From Cardiocondyla obscurior (lineage: Eukaryota > Arthropoda > Insecta > Hymenoptera > Formicidae), in NCBI RefSeq assembly GCF_019399895.1, contig NC_091876.1:744001-808000 (forward strand): DNA of 64,000 nt. Reading direction: 5' to 3'. A program made the position numbers and the translations under genes. Under the pieces are notes generated by a model that was not told where the DNA came from, made no database searches, and worked only from the letters and a program-made list of their open reading frames with translations. Below are positions 1 to 13,500 of this stretch, in pieces (position 1 is the stretch's first letter; the number at the start of each line of letters is the position of its first letter).

Positions 1-3000
1 AAAAAAAAAAAAAAAATAGTATAAAATAACACTTGAAATATTTGTATGATAGACATTTTATTATTTATTAATCAGTCATCAATCAGTCATATTTTGCTAT
101 ATCAAAAAACGATAAGACTATCTGGCCACAAAGAATCATAGAGATAAAATGGTCTAAAGGTGTCGAACCGCTATGCAGAAGATGCATCACGTTAACATTT
201 TTTTTTTTTTTACGGTCGACTTCTCGTTCTCTTTAAATTACTTTAAGGTGGCTTTTAATTGCGAGACAAGTTATCGCCGCGGAGCATAATAATCCCCGAG
301 TGTATCACTGTATTACAGTCTGGCAGGTATCCCCAGATCAAACAAGCAAATTTAATCGCCCGTACAAACGCGAAAACACGTTGCATCGATATCGGGTAAC
401 GACGGTTCTGCCGGTGCAACGTGACTTTTGTTTGTCGGCCCGCGGCGCTTGATACTGCCTGATATATGCCTCCTTCAATCGAAATTACTTTGCACCGCTC
501 AAGGCACACATTCTTTATCGTTGAGGAAAAAATGACGAGGGCACGCCGGCACGGCTGATAGCATTTTAACGATGCGCTTGTACGATTCGCGGCAGCGAAT
601 GACGTTTGAGAGAGAAAAATATCTCCGAGGGGGTGGGTTGCATTGTCACGCGAGTCGACGGACGCCTCGATTTCACTTCTCGCGGAATACAATTCCGCAA
701 ATAGGTTCGAGTGCGTCCGTTCTGCCGTGTGAATCAGTCGGCAAAAATAAAAGACGATCATGAATGGGAACGCGATCGTTCCTCGCGGATGCGTTGCAGA
801 TTCCGCGAAGCATTATAAAAATTATAAACGCGCGCGAACGAGCCGGCGAGTTCGAGAAATATTTATAAGAGATTACATAGAGATAATTATATATCCCCGA
901 TTACGTCTGTAATCTTTTAAATCCAAGGAAAGATATATCGCGATGTGTCTTTGATGATAATGGTGAAAATACACCGAATAGGCGATAGTAACGCGGCAAG
1001 AATAACGGTACGGTATAATAAAATGCTATCTATGTATGACACGTCTCGTTATTATTACTAACAATAAGTAGGCGAGTTTTTGATAATTAAATACATGAAT
1101 GAGATTAAATTCGAAGGGAAGTGAGTAATTGATGGGGGTTAGCTCTTAGTTAATTATATTCTTCCGCTCATTGACACTTGGGCGATACCATATCTGGCAT
1201 CGCATTCTAATTATAATTGTTGATCCGCGTGGGTAAAATATGAAAGAATTAGCGTTATCTGAAAGAAGAGACAAATGATGCCGAAATAATGACGCCGAAA
1301 CCTTTGCATATGTCTGACCTACGATAATCTTAATATCATATGTTACTTAGTCTGTGCACATTAAAGAATGGTCAAGAATGTAAATGATGTGTACGGAGAA
1401 TGTAAACACTGTGCCAGATAACCCTGAATTGCTACTCTTTTGCCATTTTTTTATTTCCAGGCTCGCTAGTTTAAGTTAAAGATCTTCTTTTTTTTTTTTT
1501 TGCAAAACCTTCCGAGCAAGTTTCATTATTATTTAATATAGTCACGCGTTTAATTAACAGTTAAAGTATTTAATTAGTAAAATCTACGGCTTTTAATGCC
1601 CGTACGTTGCACGGGTTTGACGTTGGAAAAACGAGAAAATCGCGCACGTTGATATTTGTCACGAAATAGTTATCTGTAATTGCGACAAGTGTAATGTCCG
1701 TTCGTCACACTTGACATACCCCGACGAGTCGCCAAGTCCACTTAGCAACACGTGATCAGGCTCGATTATGACAATTTGCCTTGTGCAAATGTTATAAGCA
1801 TCAGTTGCTGAAAGCGATCTTCGGACGTAAAAGGTAATCGCCGGTGATAAAGAATAAAATGTAACGAACGAAGAACGGACGCTCTTCAACCGGTTTTTGT
1901 CATTTAATATTCATGTCACAAGAAATGAGCGTAAACCGGGCCCCGGCGGAGAGTCCGAGGGACCGGTCGATGGAATTTAAGTAGCTTCATTCAAATTCGA
2001 GACCCGGTCGGGTCTACGTATGTTCCCGCTGCTACAAATAGCTCAAAGATGTTAGGGGGCTAGCATTCCTACCTATTCCTCGAAACTTTGTAGATTTTCT
2101 CTTTTGATTATTAATCGGGAACAATGTTGAACGTTATAATTGTCGATAAAGCTTGACGAAAATTTTTGTCGTATCAGTTTTTAATTTTATACCCGCGTGA
2201 AACGATACACTTGTTAGTCTTTGATGCGCGCAGAGATCGAGACTGAGATTTCAAGTTTACACGTGGCAGTAGAGTTCAACAGAACCGTTCGTTAGAAATG
2301 CTCTAATTTCGAGCCGCGCCACTCGTTGCATGTCACCAGACATCCATGCGACAAACACGTGAGAAAGAGAGATCTTGTATACCATATCTGGCTTTTTCAG
2401 AGTCAGAAGATTCCGTATTCTGTGCTCAGCACATGGCAATATTTCCCTCGTTCTTTTTTCAATTTTTTTTTTTTTTTTTCCTTTTTTTCGCAGTCGAACG
2501 GAGGCGCCGCCGAGGTCGAACCCTCTCGGCCTTATCGCCCCCGGTATTCTGGTTCGAGGCGGTAATGATAACCGACATACACACATTCTCAGCTCACTCT
2601 TTCTCTTGCTTGCTTAGCTCTAACACCCTCGCGAAATGGTCGATCGCGGAATCTTACCGAGCAAAGTTTAACTCGCCGCCAAAACTATGCGACGTTAGGC
2701 CACTGCACGTATACATATATGAGCGTACAACGATCGTTTTAACGCACCGTCGTCATTGTAAGACGTCGAGTAACGGTGGAAATATATTTTTATTTGTTTT
2801 TCAAAATATAGACGAGTTGTTTGACGAGGAAGACATTTTAATACGATAGATAAAATCTCGACTTTACATGCCGCGCGCGAAAAGGGAAGAGAGAGAGTAA
2901 TAAAAAAAAAAAAAAAAAAAACGATCTTGACGATTCCGAGACATCAGGGTTACATTCATGTCTAATTTAATTGAACTCTGACGGCTCTTACCGCGATATC

Positions 3001-5379
3001 TGATGTAATGTCATTCAAGTATCACGTGCATTCAAGTTTACTTGTTTTATTATTTAAATTCTGACGCCTGAAGTAGACGGATTGATAGACGCAGATAAGA
3101 TATCGCGTTTATTCGTTATCTGTTGTGTCGTGTCTAAACTTTCGTTCACTATCTCGGCAGTAGTTGGCTCGTTAAATGGCACGCGTTGGTATTGCATAAG
3201 AAACGTAGCAGCACGTTTGCATAGGCTACTACGAGATGGAATACATTTCTCTATTTTTTTTTTTAATTAAAAAAAATTTTTTTCTGACCCTCGCATTCAA
3301 GTAATTAAATTCGAGTAAATTTCAAGCTTCTCGGCTACTTCTCGAGTTTATTTTCCTCATGGGATATCCCTGGGCGAACGCGCGTCCGACATATCCCTAA
3401 TCGGCGAAGTCGCGAGAATCAGACTTTCCCCGGAAACCAGCATTTTGCTTCGCGTACGCTCGAGTAGGTGTGTTCGAGGGCCAATTTCGTACGAGCACGA
3501 TCGCACTCGACGTGCTTGAATGTCGTTCAGGAAGTCGTCAAGCTGGTTTCGAAGGCATATCCGGCGACATACGCGCCCTGACGCGAGATATTTTTAGCAA
3601 TTTGTGAAAATCTATTTCGTCATTAACTCTCAAGCGACACACCCTACCTCGACCGCTCTACTTTTTCTCCTTTACATCTCGAGATGCAACGTATCAATTG
3701 ACGAATCTAACTTCACGTTCGCCTTTCGTAATAAATAATCCAATTACGCTGTATACAACCGAATTAATTCCTCTGGCCCGGCGAGCCGATTAATTGCAAA
3801 ACATAATTTAATTATACGCGCGATTGCTAATGCGTATCAGCACGTTCGTAAAAAAAATTAAAAATAGATGTCGATTAACACATAGGCGAGCTAATTTGGC
3901 AGTGATGCGACGTAATGTCTAGCGTGTCTGTAAATTGTACGGCTGGAAGGAATTATCTTGGGGCTTGTTTGTAAACAGAGAATCCCCTTTACGAAACGAT
4001 ATTGCGCGAATGTGGTGTACACGTATACATATATGTACACGCTGCCTCAAGTGTTCGGTACTCAAATTAAAAAAAAGAAAAAGAAAAATTTTAAGTAAAG
4101 TTTAATCACCTTGGGCTAAAAACGCCTCGCTTCTATAAACGATATTTTTTAATATCTTAGGTGCGTTCTCCAAATGTTAAATTTTCATTTAATATGTGGA
4201 GAACATATCTAAAATATTAAATAATATTATGCGCTTGTAGGTGCATGGTTCTAATTTATTTTCGCACATTTTCAATTTTTAATCTCTCGCGTATACCTTA
4301 ATTTTAAGCGTTCCACTGGGCTAATTGTTAATTAAGGTAAAAAACGGTACTCCAAACTTTCGGGTATCACGCTGGCTTCACGACACGACATGTGACAAAT
4401 AAACCCTCGATCGCGCAATTATATCAGCATTTTTTCGCTAGTAAATAGAAATACATCGATAAGAAAAGAGCAAGAGTTCACTTCGAAATTGCAAAGAAAC
4501 GGCGTCGGCATTTTTTTATCGTAAAGATCTACGGTTCAAGAGGTCGGAACTTGATCTAAATTTTGCGTCATGTTTCGTTCTCACGTGTGTCGGACACGTG
4601 ATTAAAATTTCCATCCAGCCTAATTCGATAAAAAGATTGTAATATCTCCGTCGGGTCTTTCAAAGTTTTAATTCAGCCAGAAATACGGCGGTAAGGTTAA
4701 AGTTGAATTTTTATAGAAGGCGTGCTCGTGCGAATCTATTTCTTTTTTTTCTTTTCTTTTTTTTTTCCCTGATTTCTGAGATCGACGCGGTTACGAAATC
4801 AAACTCGTGCATTTAAGGTGCTTCTGTTTAATCCTCGTTGCGTAGTTTTCCATCCACATTTTTTCAATATCACGTATGCGAAAATTGGGCCACTGAGTTA
4901 TGACGAAGTATCGAATGTAGACAAATGTTTTTTAAACATACCTAAATGTATGTATGTCAACGAAAAGCGAATGCTAATAAGAATTTTGTTTCTATGGGCT
5001 GTAAAATAATTTCCGACTCCGAATAATTTCATAAACGAATTCATATTTATACTTCTCGCTTTAATTAATTTTTTTTTCTTTTTTTAATCGAATTAAAAAT
5101 ATAATTTAGTCCAATAAAAATCACAGATGGTACAGATCCGCGTCGTGAAAGCGGCCACGGTTTTCCTTCGCAAGGGGAAAGTCTAGATTTATTTCAAACA
5201 CGGATTCGTCCATGCGTCTGCAGCTACTGCATTTGCAGCGTACATTCCGAACCGTAATTTCGGTGCAAGATATGACAATGGGGTTAAATAATTATATTAA
5301 AAATTAAATACGCTCGCTGGTTAGTCGGGACTGAGAAAATTCGCGGCTGACCGAATCGAATCTATCCAGCGACTTCAAG
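1..5379. other. no supported gene; AT-rich flank
   Basis: I see no open frame with splice signals or recognisable protein motifs here. The sequence is AT-rich with A and T homopolymers and several CpG-rich patches near 1,920-2,000 and 3,360-3,560. Open frames around 2,257-2,849 exist only because of GC-rich DNA next to a T tract. The one structured item is the hairpin at 4,141-4,229. The stretch could be intergenic or an intron of a gene that extends off the left edge. Confidence 0.5.
4141..4229. repeat. long imperfect hairpin
   Basis: Two arms of about 42 nt, 4,141-4,182 and 4,187-4,229, are inverted copies around a 4-nt loop. The best-matching part is the pair that reads gttctcc on the left and ggagaac on the right. 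Most differences are transitions, so RNA from either strand would fold with some G-U pairs. This could be the remnant of a miniature inverted-repeat transposon or a small-RNA precursor. I see no target-site duplication. Confidence 0.55.
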
Positions 5380-6640
5380 TATTTTAGTCGCCCACGCGCG
5401 CGATGTCAACGAACCGATAGTCATGGTGGTTACTCACTAGTTTCTTGCAGTGACGACGGACTCCTCGGACGAAGAGCGGATTTGAATAACTCTTACGGGA
5501 TCTCCACACTCTTTACGTCTCCTTCCTTCCTTCCTCTTTCGTGCGGTATCTTCTTTTCCACCTTTCTTAGTTTCGTGACTCTCGTCTGGTCGAGCTGCGA
5601 CCGCCGCGTTTCCCTTCCAGGGGAGGTGATCACCCTCTTATACAGTCGTGTAGGACATTAGGTATCACCATGGCCGAGAGTCCATGTGTCGCGCGTGTAA
5701 CGAAACAGGAGCCGTCACTCGAGTAGACGCCGCCGGTGCGCGTTTTACAGGACCGGCAAGGAACGACCGGACGGTTCTCTCCTCCTCGTGCGATCGCGGG
5801 CGGATGTGTAGCGCATCGCGCGGGTGCAGATCACCGACTCCGGCACGTACGAGCGGACGCGGTGGTCTTATCTCGTAGTCGCCATGTACGACGGCACAAT
5901 CGGACGTTCCTCGGGAAATCGCGCGCGCTACCCGCACAAACGGCGAGAGGAAAGGGAAAACGGAGAGAGAAAAAAAGACAGAGAGAGAGAAAGTAGGAGA
6001 GAGATGAGGAGATAGAGAAAAAGAATACAACCCCTCGGCCAACGCGCCGACGATCGCGCGGGTACCACTCCACGTAACACCACGTCCGACGTGCGTTTGA
6101 ACGAGAAATTTTAATGCAGCCGGACGCCGGCCGGCAGCAACTCGGCGACAAACTTTACGCGCACGCGCCTCCACTTGTTTCTGCTCGCTCGCCGGAGCGC
6201 GTGACGTTCACGTGATCGCGGGACGTGCGCGAATCAGAGCTAAGTTCAAGCCGCGTGCACAGTCCTGTTCGCGCGGCCCGGCGAGGCTGCGGCGGATCGG
6301 CTCGGTCCTCCCTCGATCGCCCACTTCGACCCGCCTGGCTTCCGGGCGACGAAAAACGCGGGGGATTAGGCGCCGTCTCGCATCTGATTTTTGTTCCCAC
6401 TTTTAATGTAAAGGAAAAGAACCGACGGGTGTCACGCGACCCGGCAGCTTCGCCCCTTCCGACGGCGCCGTGTCAGACGTGGTGCACGTGCTCGTCGGTG
6501 CTACTTGGCGCCGAAGTTGACCTCACACGTGTAACACTGGCGCCAGAGCGAGCTCCGGCTCGCGCTCGAAGGAGTTCCCTCGCGAGCTTCCGCGGAATTT
6601 ACCGCGGTAGAGAGATAGATATATATATATAATCGCGCAT
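5380..6640. promoter_or_regulatory. CpG-rich block, putative promoter/first exon region
   Basis: Base composition jumps to GC-rich with dense CpG, and open frames appear in several overlapping frames, which is typical of insect promoter or 5' UTR DNA rather than of one coding frame. A consensus-like splice donor (gtgagt) lies on the minus strand at 5,437-5,436. It would suit a minus-strand first exon whose downstream exons are off the left edge. A plus-strand 18-codon frame with an ideal start context begins at 5,670. Strand and gene are not decided by the sequence. Confidence 0.35.
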
Positions 6641-9600
6641 CGCATAAATAATATTACGCAGCTGGGTCCAAGGCGGTATTCATGCGTCGCGATAAAACAG
6701 GTGTCGTTGACGCACCTAATCAAGCTGGTCACGATGACTAGCGCGAACCGTATATTTTTAGCGCCAACCGTCGGGACGATTATATCAGCGATGCGACGGC
6801 ATTATCTCGTCCCGTTCTGCGCGTTGGAATTTTGTAGCCGATAATTAACTGCGCCGTGATCTCGTCCCGCGGGCGAGCGATACCTCGATCATCTCGGTTC
6901 ATCTTCACCGTCGCGACAGTACTCCTCCGATCGAAGACGCATATTAGCGATAATGAATAAACAAACCGCGAGAAATAATATATTACAATCTCCAACGAGG
7001 AGTTTTTTCTTCGCTCTCCCTCCCCGCTTTTTTCCCTGCCCCTAAGACGTGAGATAAATAAGTAAAAAAAAAATTAAAAAAAAAAAAAGAAAGATATCGC
7101 GGTAGAAGATTACTTGAAGTGACACTTTCGTTCGCATTGGTCCGAAATGCGTCGATTTATCGGACGATGCCTGGTGCGAGGTACACGTGAGACCCGAGTC
7201 ACGTTAACAGAGAATTTCCCATTCTAACGGCTACACGCAATTTTTCCGTGACGTCGCAGGCAGAAGATCGCGCAAACGAGAACCGCGACGGTCGGCATTG
7301 GTCGCCGGGTGCCAATTTTTTTGCAAACGACCGTTCAACACATACGACAACGTATCGCGGCATCGAGCCGGACTTGTTTTTCCTCCGCGCGATATCCTCG
7401 GTATCGCTGAAAAACGCGCGATACCCTTTTACAGCTTAAACCTTGGCGTTGGCATTAAGTATCGCGCGGAAAAATCGCGGAAAAGTCAGTTATCCGGGGA
7501 GACAACTATAATTGAAATAGGAGGGGTGTGGAAAAAATTTAAAAAAAAAAAAAAAATTAAAAAAAAAAAAAAAGATAGAAAAAAGGAAAAATATTCACAG
7601 TTGTTGCACGCCTTAAGCACGTGTCGCGATCGGATATTCGTATGCAAATTGTCGCTGACGTGACGCGATCAGACGTGTTACGTGGCTCGCGCTGCATCGA
7701 TTAGATATTATAATGGCACATATTCATTAACAACAAAGTGTATTTTGTGACCGGCTGATCTGTCTCACTCCTCTTTCGTCAGCTTCATTTTTATAACGGC
7801 CTAGCATCGGGAAGATGAACTTTATGCGACGTTGAAACGCTTCGTTCCGTTCTCGTCTAGCTGCAAGAAATCTTTCTATGTACAAGATTCGACTGATAAT
7901 ACTAATAAGCCAAGTCTATTTGACGTGGAAAGCGATAAGCGCGGGGGCGGTGTCTTGTAATTTTTATCCGGACGTGTCGCACACGTGCGTCTCGATAATT
8001 TATCTGCTACGTAACCAAGTATAACACAATCGGATTTGTTATTACACCAACGTATGTCGACGGTACAATGTTTTACGTACATTCTCATAGCGTCGTGTAC
8101 AAGTTGTGAAATCGAGAAATTTCCACGAATGATGTAACATAATGTAAACGACGGGTCAGAAAGAACAGGCATCCAAATCACGAAGCGTAATCGCCAATGC
8201 TACGAGTAAAAAATAAAAAAAGAAAGAAAGAAAGAAAGCGTGAAACAACTAACGGTAGACATACACCGAGACATACGTGCGTAGACACAATCTCGAGATT
8301 AAATTGTTTACAGAATAGCTTTTATGAATCGCATGTTGCAATGCGACGTAACACGGCTGTAACACGCGCATTAGAGTCACTTGAGCCTTAATGAGATACA
8401 ATAGAAGATTACACACCGCTGGTCTGCTCTCATATGTTCGGTAAGGTTTTTTTTTTTTTACAGTTGACGAAAACGAAGACATCGACGTAAAATGCGCTTT
8501 CGCGTCGGAAAAAAAATGTGTTCGTCGCATAGACAAATTATAAAATGATACAAAAAAAATTATTAATATTAACAATTAAAGAAAGTCATTGATCGTTTTT
8601 AATAAGTCTCTCGTTCTCTTACAATTAGAACACAGTGGTAATATGTACGTAGTATTACCCTCGACTATTCTGCATACCTGCCTTACATGAAAATATTATA
8701 ATCAGTATTTAAAGCAGATATAACAGTGTGGAGAAGTCATTGGCTGTTAGTCTGTGTCTGGTGCAGTCACAGACAATCGCACTTGGCTTAAAGTGAATAC
8801 CCTATAAAAACACAGAAAGATCACCATCACCGAGAATAAGTATTACGACTATAGCAATTGTGGTTGCAAATGGTGTTTTTCGTTTTCCATTATCTACACA
8901 CATTCGTATTATTCTTATATATACGCTTGCACAGTTTCTTTATCACTATAACGAAATAATTTTTTTAATTTCGCGAATGAGAATGTTATAGACGGCATTT
9001 TTCTCGTGAGATCAGAAAATGTCTTTGATATTTCCGTTCAAATTCATTGAACAAAAAAAAAACAAGTTATCCTTTGAACGGTGTTACATATCTCCAAGTC
9101 CAATTAACTCAACTATATTAATGTATTCATTTATAAATAGTTCAATGATAATTTGCATAATGATTTGTAGCTACGTGTCACTGGGCCGAGTATTTCTTTT
9201 AACTACGACTCGTAGCATCCTCCGATATCATTTTCCAAAAAACAGATCAACGTTAATAAAATAACTATTATCTCATCTTGGTAAAAAAAGGACTATGTAG
9301 CATTTGAAAGCTATCGAATTATAGGAACCCCATTGATTACGTTTACGAACTATAAAGGATCAGATAATTAAATTATTTACATTATAATACTTATACTAAA
9401 GTTATAAGTATTCATATCGCAGTAAAGTCCGAAATGGAAAAGATCTTATTGTAATTGCATAACTGAACAACAAATTTCATACAAATTACGCTTTAAAAAG
9501 TAATATACGTATGTATAATGTATTTTACAAGTGTGTTTCTCTAAGTTGGATTTAAACTTGCCAAAATTAAATTTATAATACAATAATTGCATGTTACCAT

Positions 9601-10304
9601 TTCGTATTAAAAAAAAAAAAAAAAAAAAAACTCGATTGTACACATAAATATATATTTCATCACATTGCAGACTTTACCTATAATGTACATATCAATTATA
9701 TATTCGTGAGACGAGTAAATTACATTTTTTCGATGCTTTTGAATACTTTCAAGATCAAAATTTACTTTTACTTTTTTTTTTGTTTTAAATTGAAACATGT
9801 ATTCATATAAATTAATATTTTTATACGTATACAAAAAAAAAGTGTATACGAATATATTATAATTTCTTTTAATAATGACTAATCCTAGGAACACGTTCTA
9901 GTCGATATATCAAATTTGATATTAGAGATGCACATTGTCTATTAGTATCAATATATACATTACGATTAACATACATCCCTTTCTATCGTTTGATGATCGG
10001 ATTGATCTCGAATAGTATCGTGTTTAAATGCTAGAAATAAGCTATTACAATGGTCATCTTTTTTTTAAGATTGGATATTAGTTTGGAATAAAATATTCTG
10101 CATATTTCGATCACACACGTACACACATACACACTGTTACGCTTTCAAATCCTATTTTAGTCAGTTAAAAATGGAAGAACTGATGTTAGACGAATCAAGT
10201 TCGAAAAAATTTGAGTTTTATGTCCGCGACAATGCGCTGCATGCTCTTGGCCTTTGACAGCAGCACAGGCTGCGCAATCGCGCCGCGGGACCTGGCTCTT
10301 CTGA
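6641..10304. other. intergenic and tankyrase 3' UTR/flank
   Basis: No protein gene is visible. The right part (about 8.6-10.3 kb) is strongly AT-rich and follows the tankyrase stop codon on the minus strand, so some of it must be its 3' UTR. I find no canonical minus-strand AATAAA in this part. An ATTAAA variant (plus-strand tttaat) at 9,868-9,873 is one candidate cleavage signal. An (AAAG)n tract lies near 8,217-8,238. Confidence 0.45.
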
Positions 10305-10545
10305 TCACCGTTCCTCAACGCCTTCGTTACCGCCGCTTTCTTGTTGAGGTCTTGCGATTTGGTACGTGATAAGATATTCTGGATACGCTTGTTCACCTCT
10401 GTAGACAACGTATTCGGGAAACACCAAACCACCTTGCGATGGTCTCCCCATAACGCTATGGTGACCGGGAGGGGCATGTGCCATTTTCATTGCCGAAAAT
10501 TGTAAAAAAGACTTGCCAAGCGTTACTCTACAGAGCAGTAAATGT
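10305..10545 (-). CDS. Tnks: tankyrase coding exon 12, terminal
   Basis: Residues 1134-1213 and stop. It holds CRVTLGKSFLQF, HAPPGHHSV and YRGEQAYPEYLITY (catalytic Glu), then a short acidic tail. The acceptor tttttttag at 10,546 keeps phase and yields His-Leu-Leu-Leu before CRVTLGK. Confidence 0.93.
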
Positions 10546-13500
10546 CTAAAAAAATTAAAAAATAGTAAAATTTAAAACGTATTAATAAATTTAAATGTAT
10601 GTTAATGGTGAAAGCTGTTGCTGCTGACACTTTTAATCGTTTAGAAACTTGTCGTGAAAGTTTCTGCTTATTATAAACATTTATTTTTTTGTACTTACCT
10701 GTGACAGATGTAACAGCTTCTGTCTTTATGTGCGGGACATCCGGTACCTCCGCATATACCGTAGACATATTGATTGCTCTTGCTGCTATGCTCTGCAAAA
10801 TATATGCCAGCACCGAACATTCCGCCGATATATGCGTGTCGCTCATCAAAACCTTTTTGAACAATAGCATTAATAAATGGGCTGCCGTGGAATAACATTC
10901 TCTCGTTCGCTTGTGAAACTGTTGAACTAGGCGTCCCCCTAGGTACACCGGTACTAGGAGATGCGGGAGCGGCAGCTCCGACTTCTTCGGCTACTTCTTG
11001 TCTTCTATGAGCATAACGTTCCCATAATTTGCGATTCTGAACCTTTTGTATCTGCATAAAATATTGCAATTAACAAAACTGTCTGAAAACCGAAAGGGAT
11101 AGTTTTATATATTGTATTCGATAAATTAAATACGTACTCTAACTATGTTATATCGAGAAAAAATACCACCAGAGTGACCGTTATCTCTATGTTGCCTGAT
11201 AGTACTTTGCATTTCTTCTTCAACAGCCAAAAATTCTTTGTCTTCTGCTAATAAGTCCACTAATAGTGTCCCAGGATTTATAGAAGGTTGCCAAAGGGAA
11301 CCTGCTGCTGTGTTAAGCAGTTTGTCCATACCTTTAATTAATTTATGCCTATAACCGTAAGCCGATACTCCAACTTGTTTTAAATCCTCGTGACCCATTT
11401 CCGCCAAAATATCTAAAGTAATTTGCTCCCGTTCAAACAGTTCGAGTAAATGTTCTAAACCAAGACTTTGCAGGAAACCAGCGACGGTCGTGATAGTACT
11501 GTTGTGTTCTTTACAAATATCTTTGGATTCTTTTTCGGAGCATGGCTCGCTCGGCGGTAGTGGACTCAGACATGACGTCGGGCGAGCCAATGGCACACAT
11601 AAAGTCATGGCTGCGCCAGATGGCATAATGACCGTTTCTTGAGTAAGAGGCGGTGGCGGTGTAACAGGAACTAAAAAAATAGTAATAAAAATAATAGAAA
11701 TAATAAAATAAGAAAAGCATATATATATAATACAATTCTACGTACCAGATACGATACTAGGTGGTCTACTGTTAATAGAATTACTACCAGTATTGTTCAC
11801 TATATTGCCCGACGGTACCGATGGAACGATTTGCTGAGAAGCCATTGCGTCTTGCAATAAACATCTTACATCGTCCGCGCTAGCTAAATCCACTGGAGTC
11901 TGCCCTTCTTGATTTTTTAGAAAAGGGTCGGCACCATGAGCAAGTAAAAGAGCACATAGTTGTGTTCGACCTTTTTGCGCAGCTTCGTGCAAGGGTGTGA
12001 ATCCCCATTTATCAGTAGCGTTTACCACAGTATTGTATTTAATGAGCAAAGCTGCAATGTCTAGATGACCATAACTCGATGCGTTATGTAGAGGAATAAG
12101 TCCGCCTTTATCTTGCGCGTTCACATCGGCTCCACGTTCAAGCAAGAATTCGGCCACTTCTAGATTATTATATCCCGCTGTTAAAAAAAATAATTTATGT
12201 ATAAATTTAGTACTTCTATATAAATTAATGTTGCTAAGCTGTGACAAAACAAAAAAAAATTAAAAAAAGACCAAACAAAAATTATTTAAACATACAAAAA
12301 ATAGACTATTAACGTTTAAGTATTAAAAAGCGATATAATTACCGGCTAAATGCAACGGCGTACTATTGCGTCCTTGGGCATCTCGGCAGTTAATGTTGTC
12401 TTGTGTAACCAATCTTTGAACTCGAGCTAAATTACCCTTCTTCGCAGCGTCCAGAAGAGCGCTATTTCCACGTAAAAGATCCGCTACATCTTGATCGCCG
12501 TCTCTTACCAAATCTAATGGTGTCGCACCGTCCCTGTTCTTTTTAGTAGCATCTGCTCCGTGTCTCAATAGTAATCGAACTATTTCGTATTTGCCTTTCG
12601 CGGCAGCTTCGTGAAGAGGGGTAAATTTCCACAAGTCGGCAACATTCACAGATGCCCCGTGTTTTACCAATAATTCCGTAACCTCATAGTGACCGTAAGA
12701 ACAAGCGTTATGAAGAGGAACCAAGCCACTAAATTAACATTAAAATAGCATGCAATATTATTATAAGTATTTTAAATAATGTTTAAAAATGAATATTGAA
12801 TTAATTACCCTTTGTCTTTGGCATGCACGTCTGCGCCATGTGCTAATAAATACTCTACAACTGGCACTCTATTAAAACCCGCTGCAAAATGCAGCGGAGT
12901 AGAGTGTCTTCCGTCCAAATCCCGGCAATTCACAGCATGTGGGTTAGCTTGTAAGATCCTTTCTACCGCGGCAAGATCACCCGATTTGCTCGCTTCTAAA
13001 AGTTGCGCTTCCACATCGTCGGTTCCATTTGGTGGATCTGTGTAGTTAGATGTAAAGTTAAGTACGAATTTAAATATGAAGGCAAAAACATTCTTTCGAA
13101 ACAAACTATGAAATTAAATAACTCACCCAGCAATATCTTCAATACATTCTCAGCAGAAATTTGTGCCGCGGTGTATCCTTGAAGGGACACTATCGAAGGA
13201 TCGATATTATACGACAAGAGTATTCTGCAAGCTTGTACATTATCCTCTCTAGCACACCTAGTAAGAAAATAATTAATTGACGTGTTACAAACAAATAATC
13301 TTAAAACTGAATCACTCATTTCTTGTGACAAAATTGAAACAAGTGATTTTCCAGAACAAAAATACCTGTGTAGCGCGGTTTGTCCTAAACCGTCTAACGC
13401 ATTGACTTTCGCATTATGACGTAGTAATATATCCATCGCATCGTAATGCGAATGATCGGTCGCCACGTGAAGCGGTGTAAGGAAATCTTTATTTTTTTCA

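Noticed and set aside
2257..2849. Overlapping open frames on both strands
   Set aside because: They come from a GC-rich patch beside a T run; there are no splice signals or motifs.
5665..6174. 169-codon minus-strand frame
   Set aside because: It overlaps other open frames in a CpG-rich block and contains low-complexity Ser/Leu/Phe from GA repeats; it has no ATG at its 5' end.
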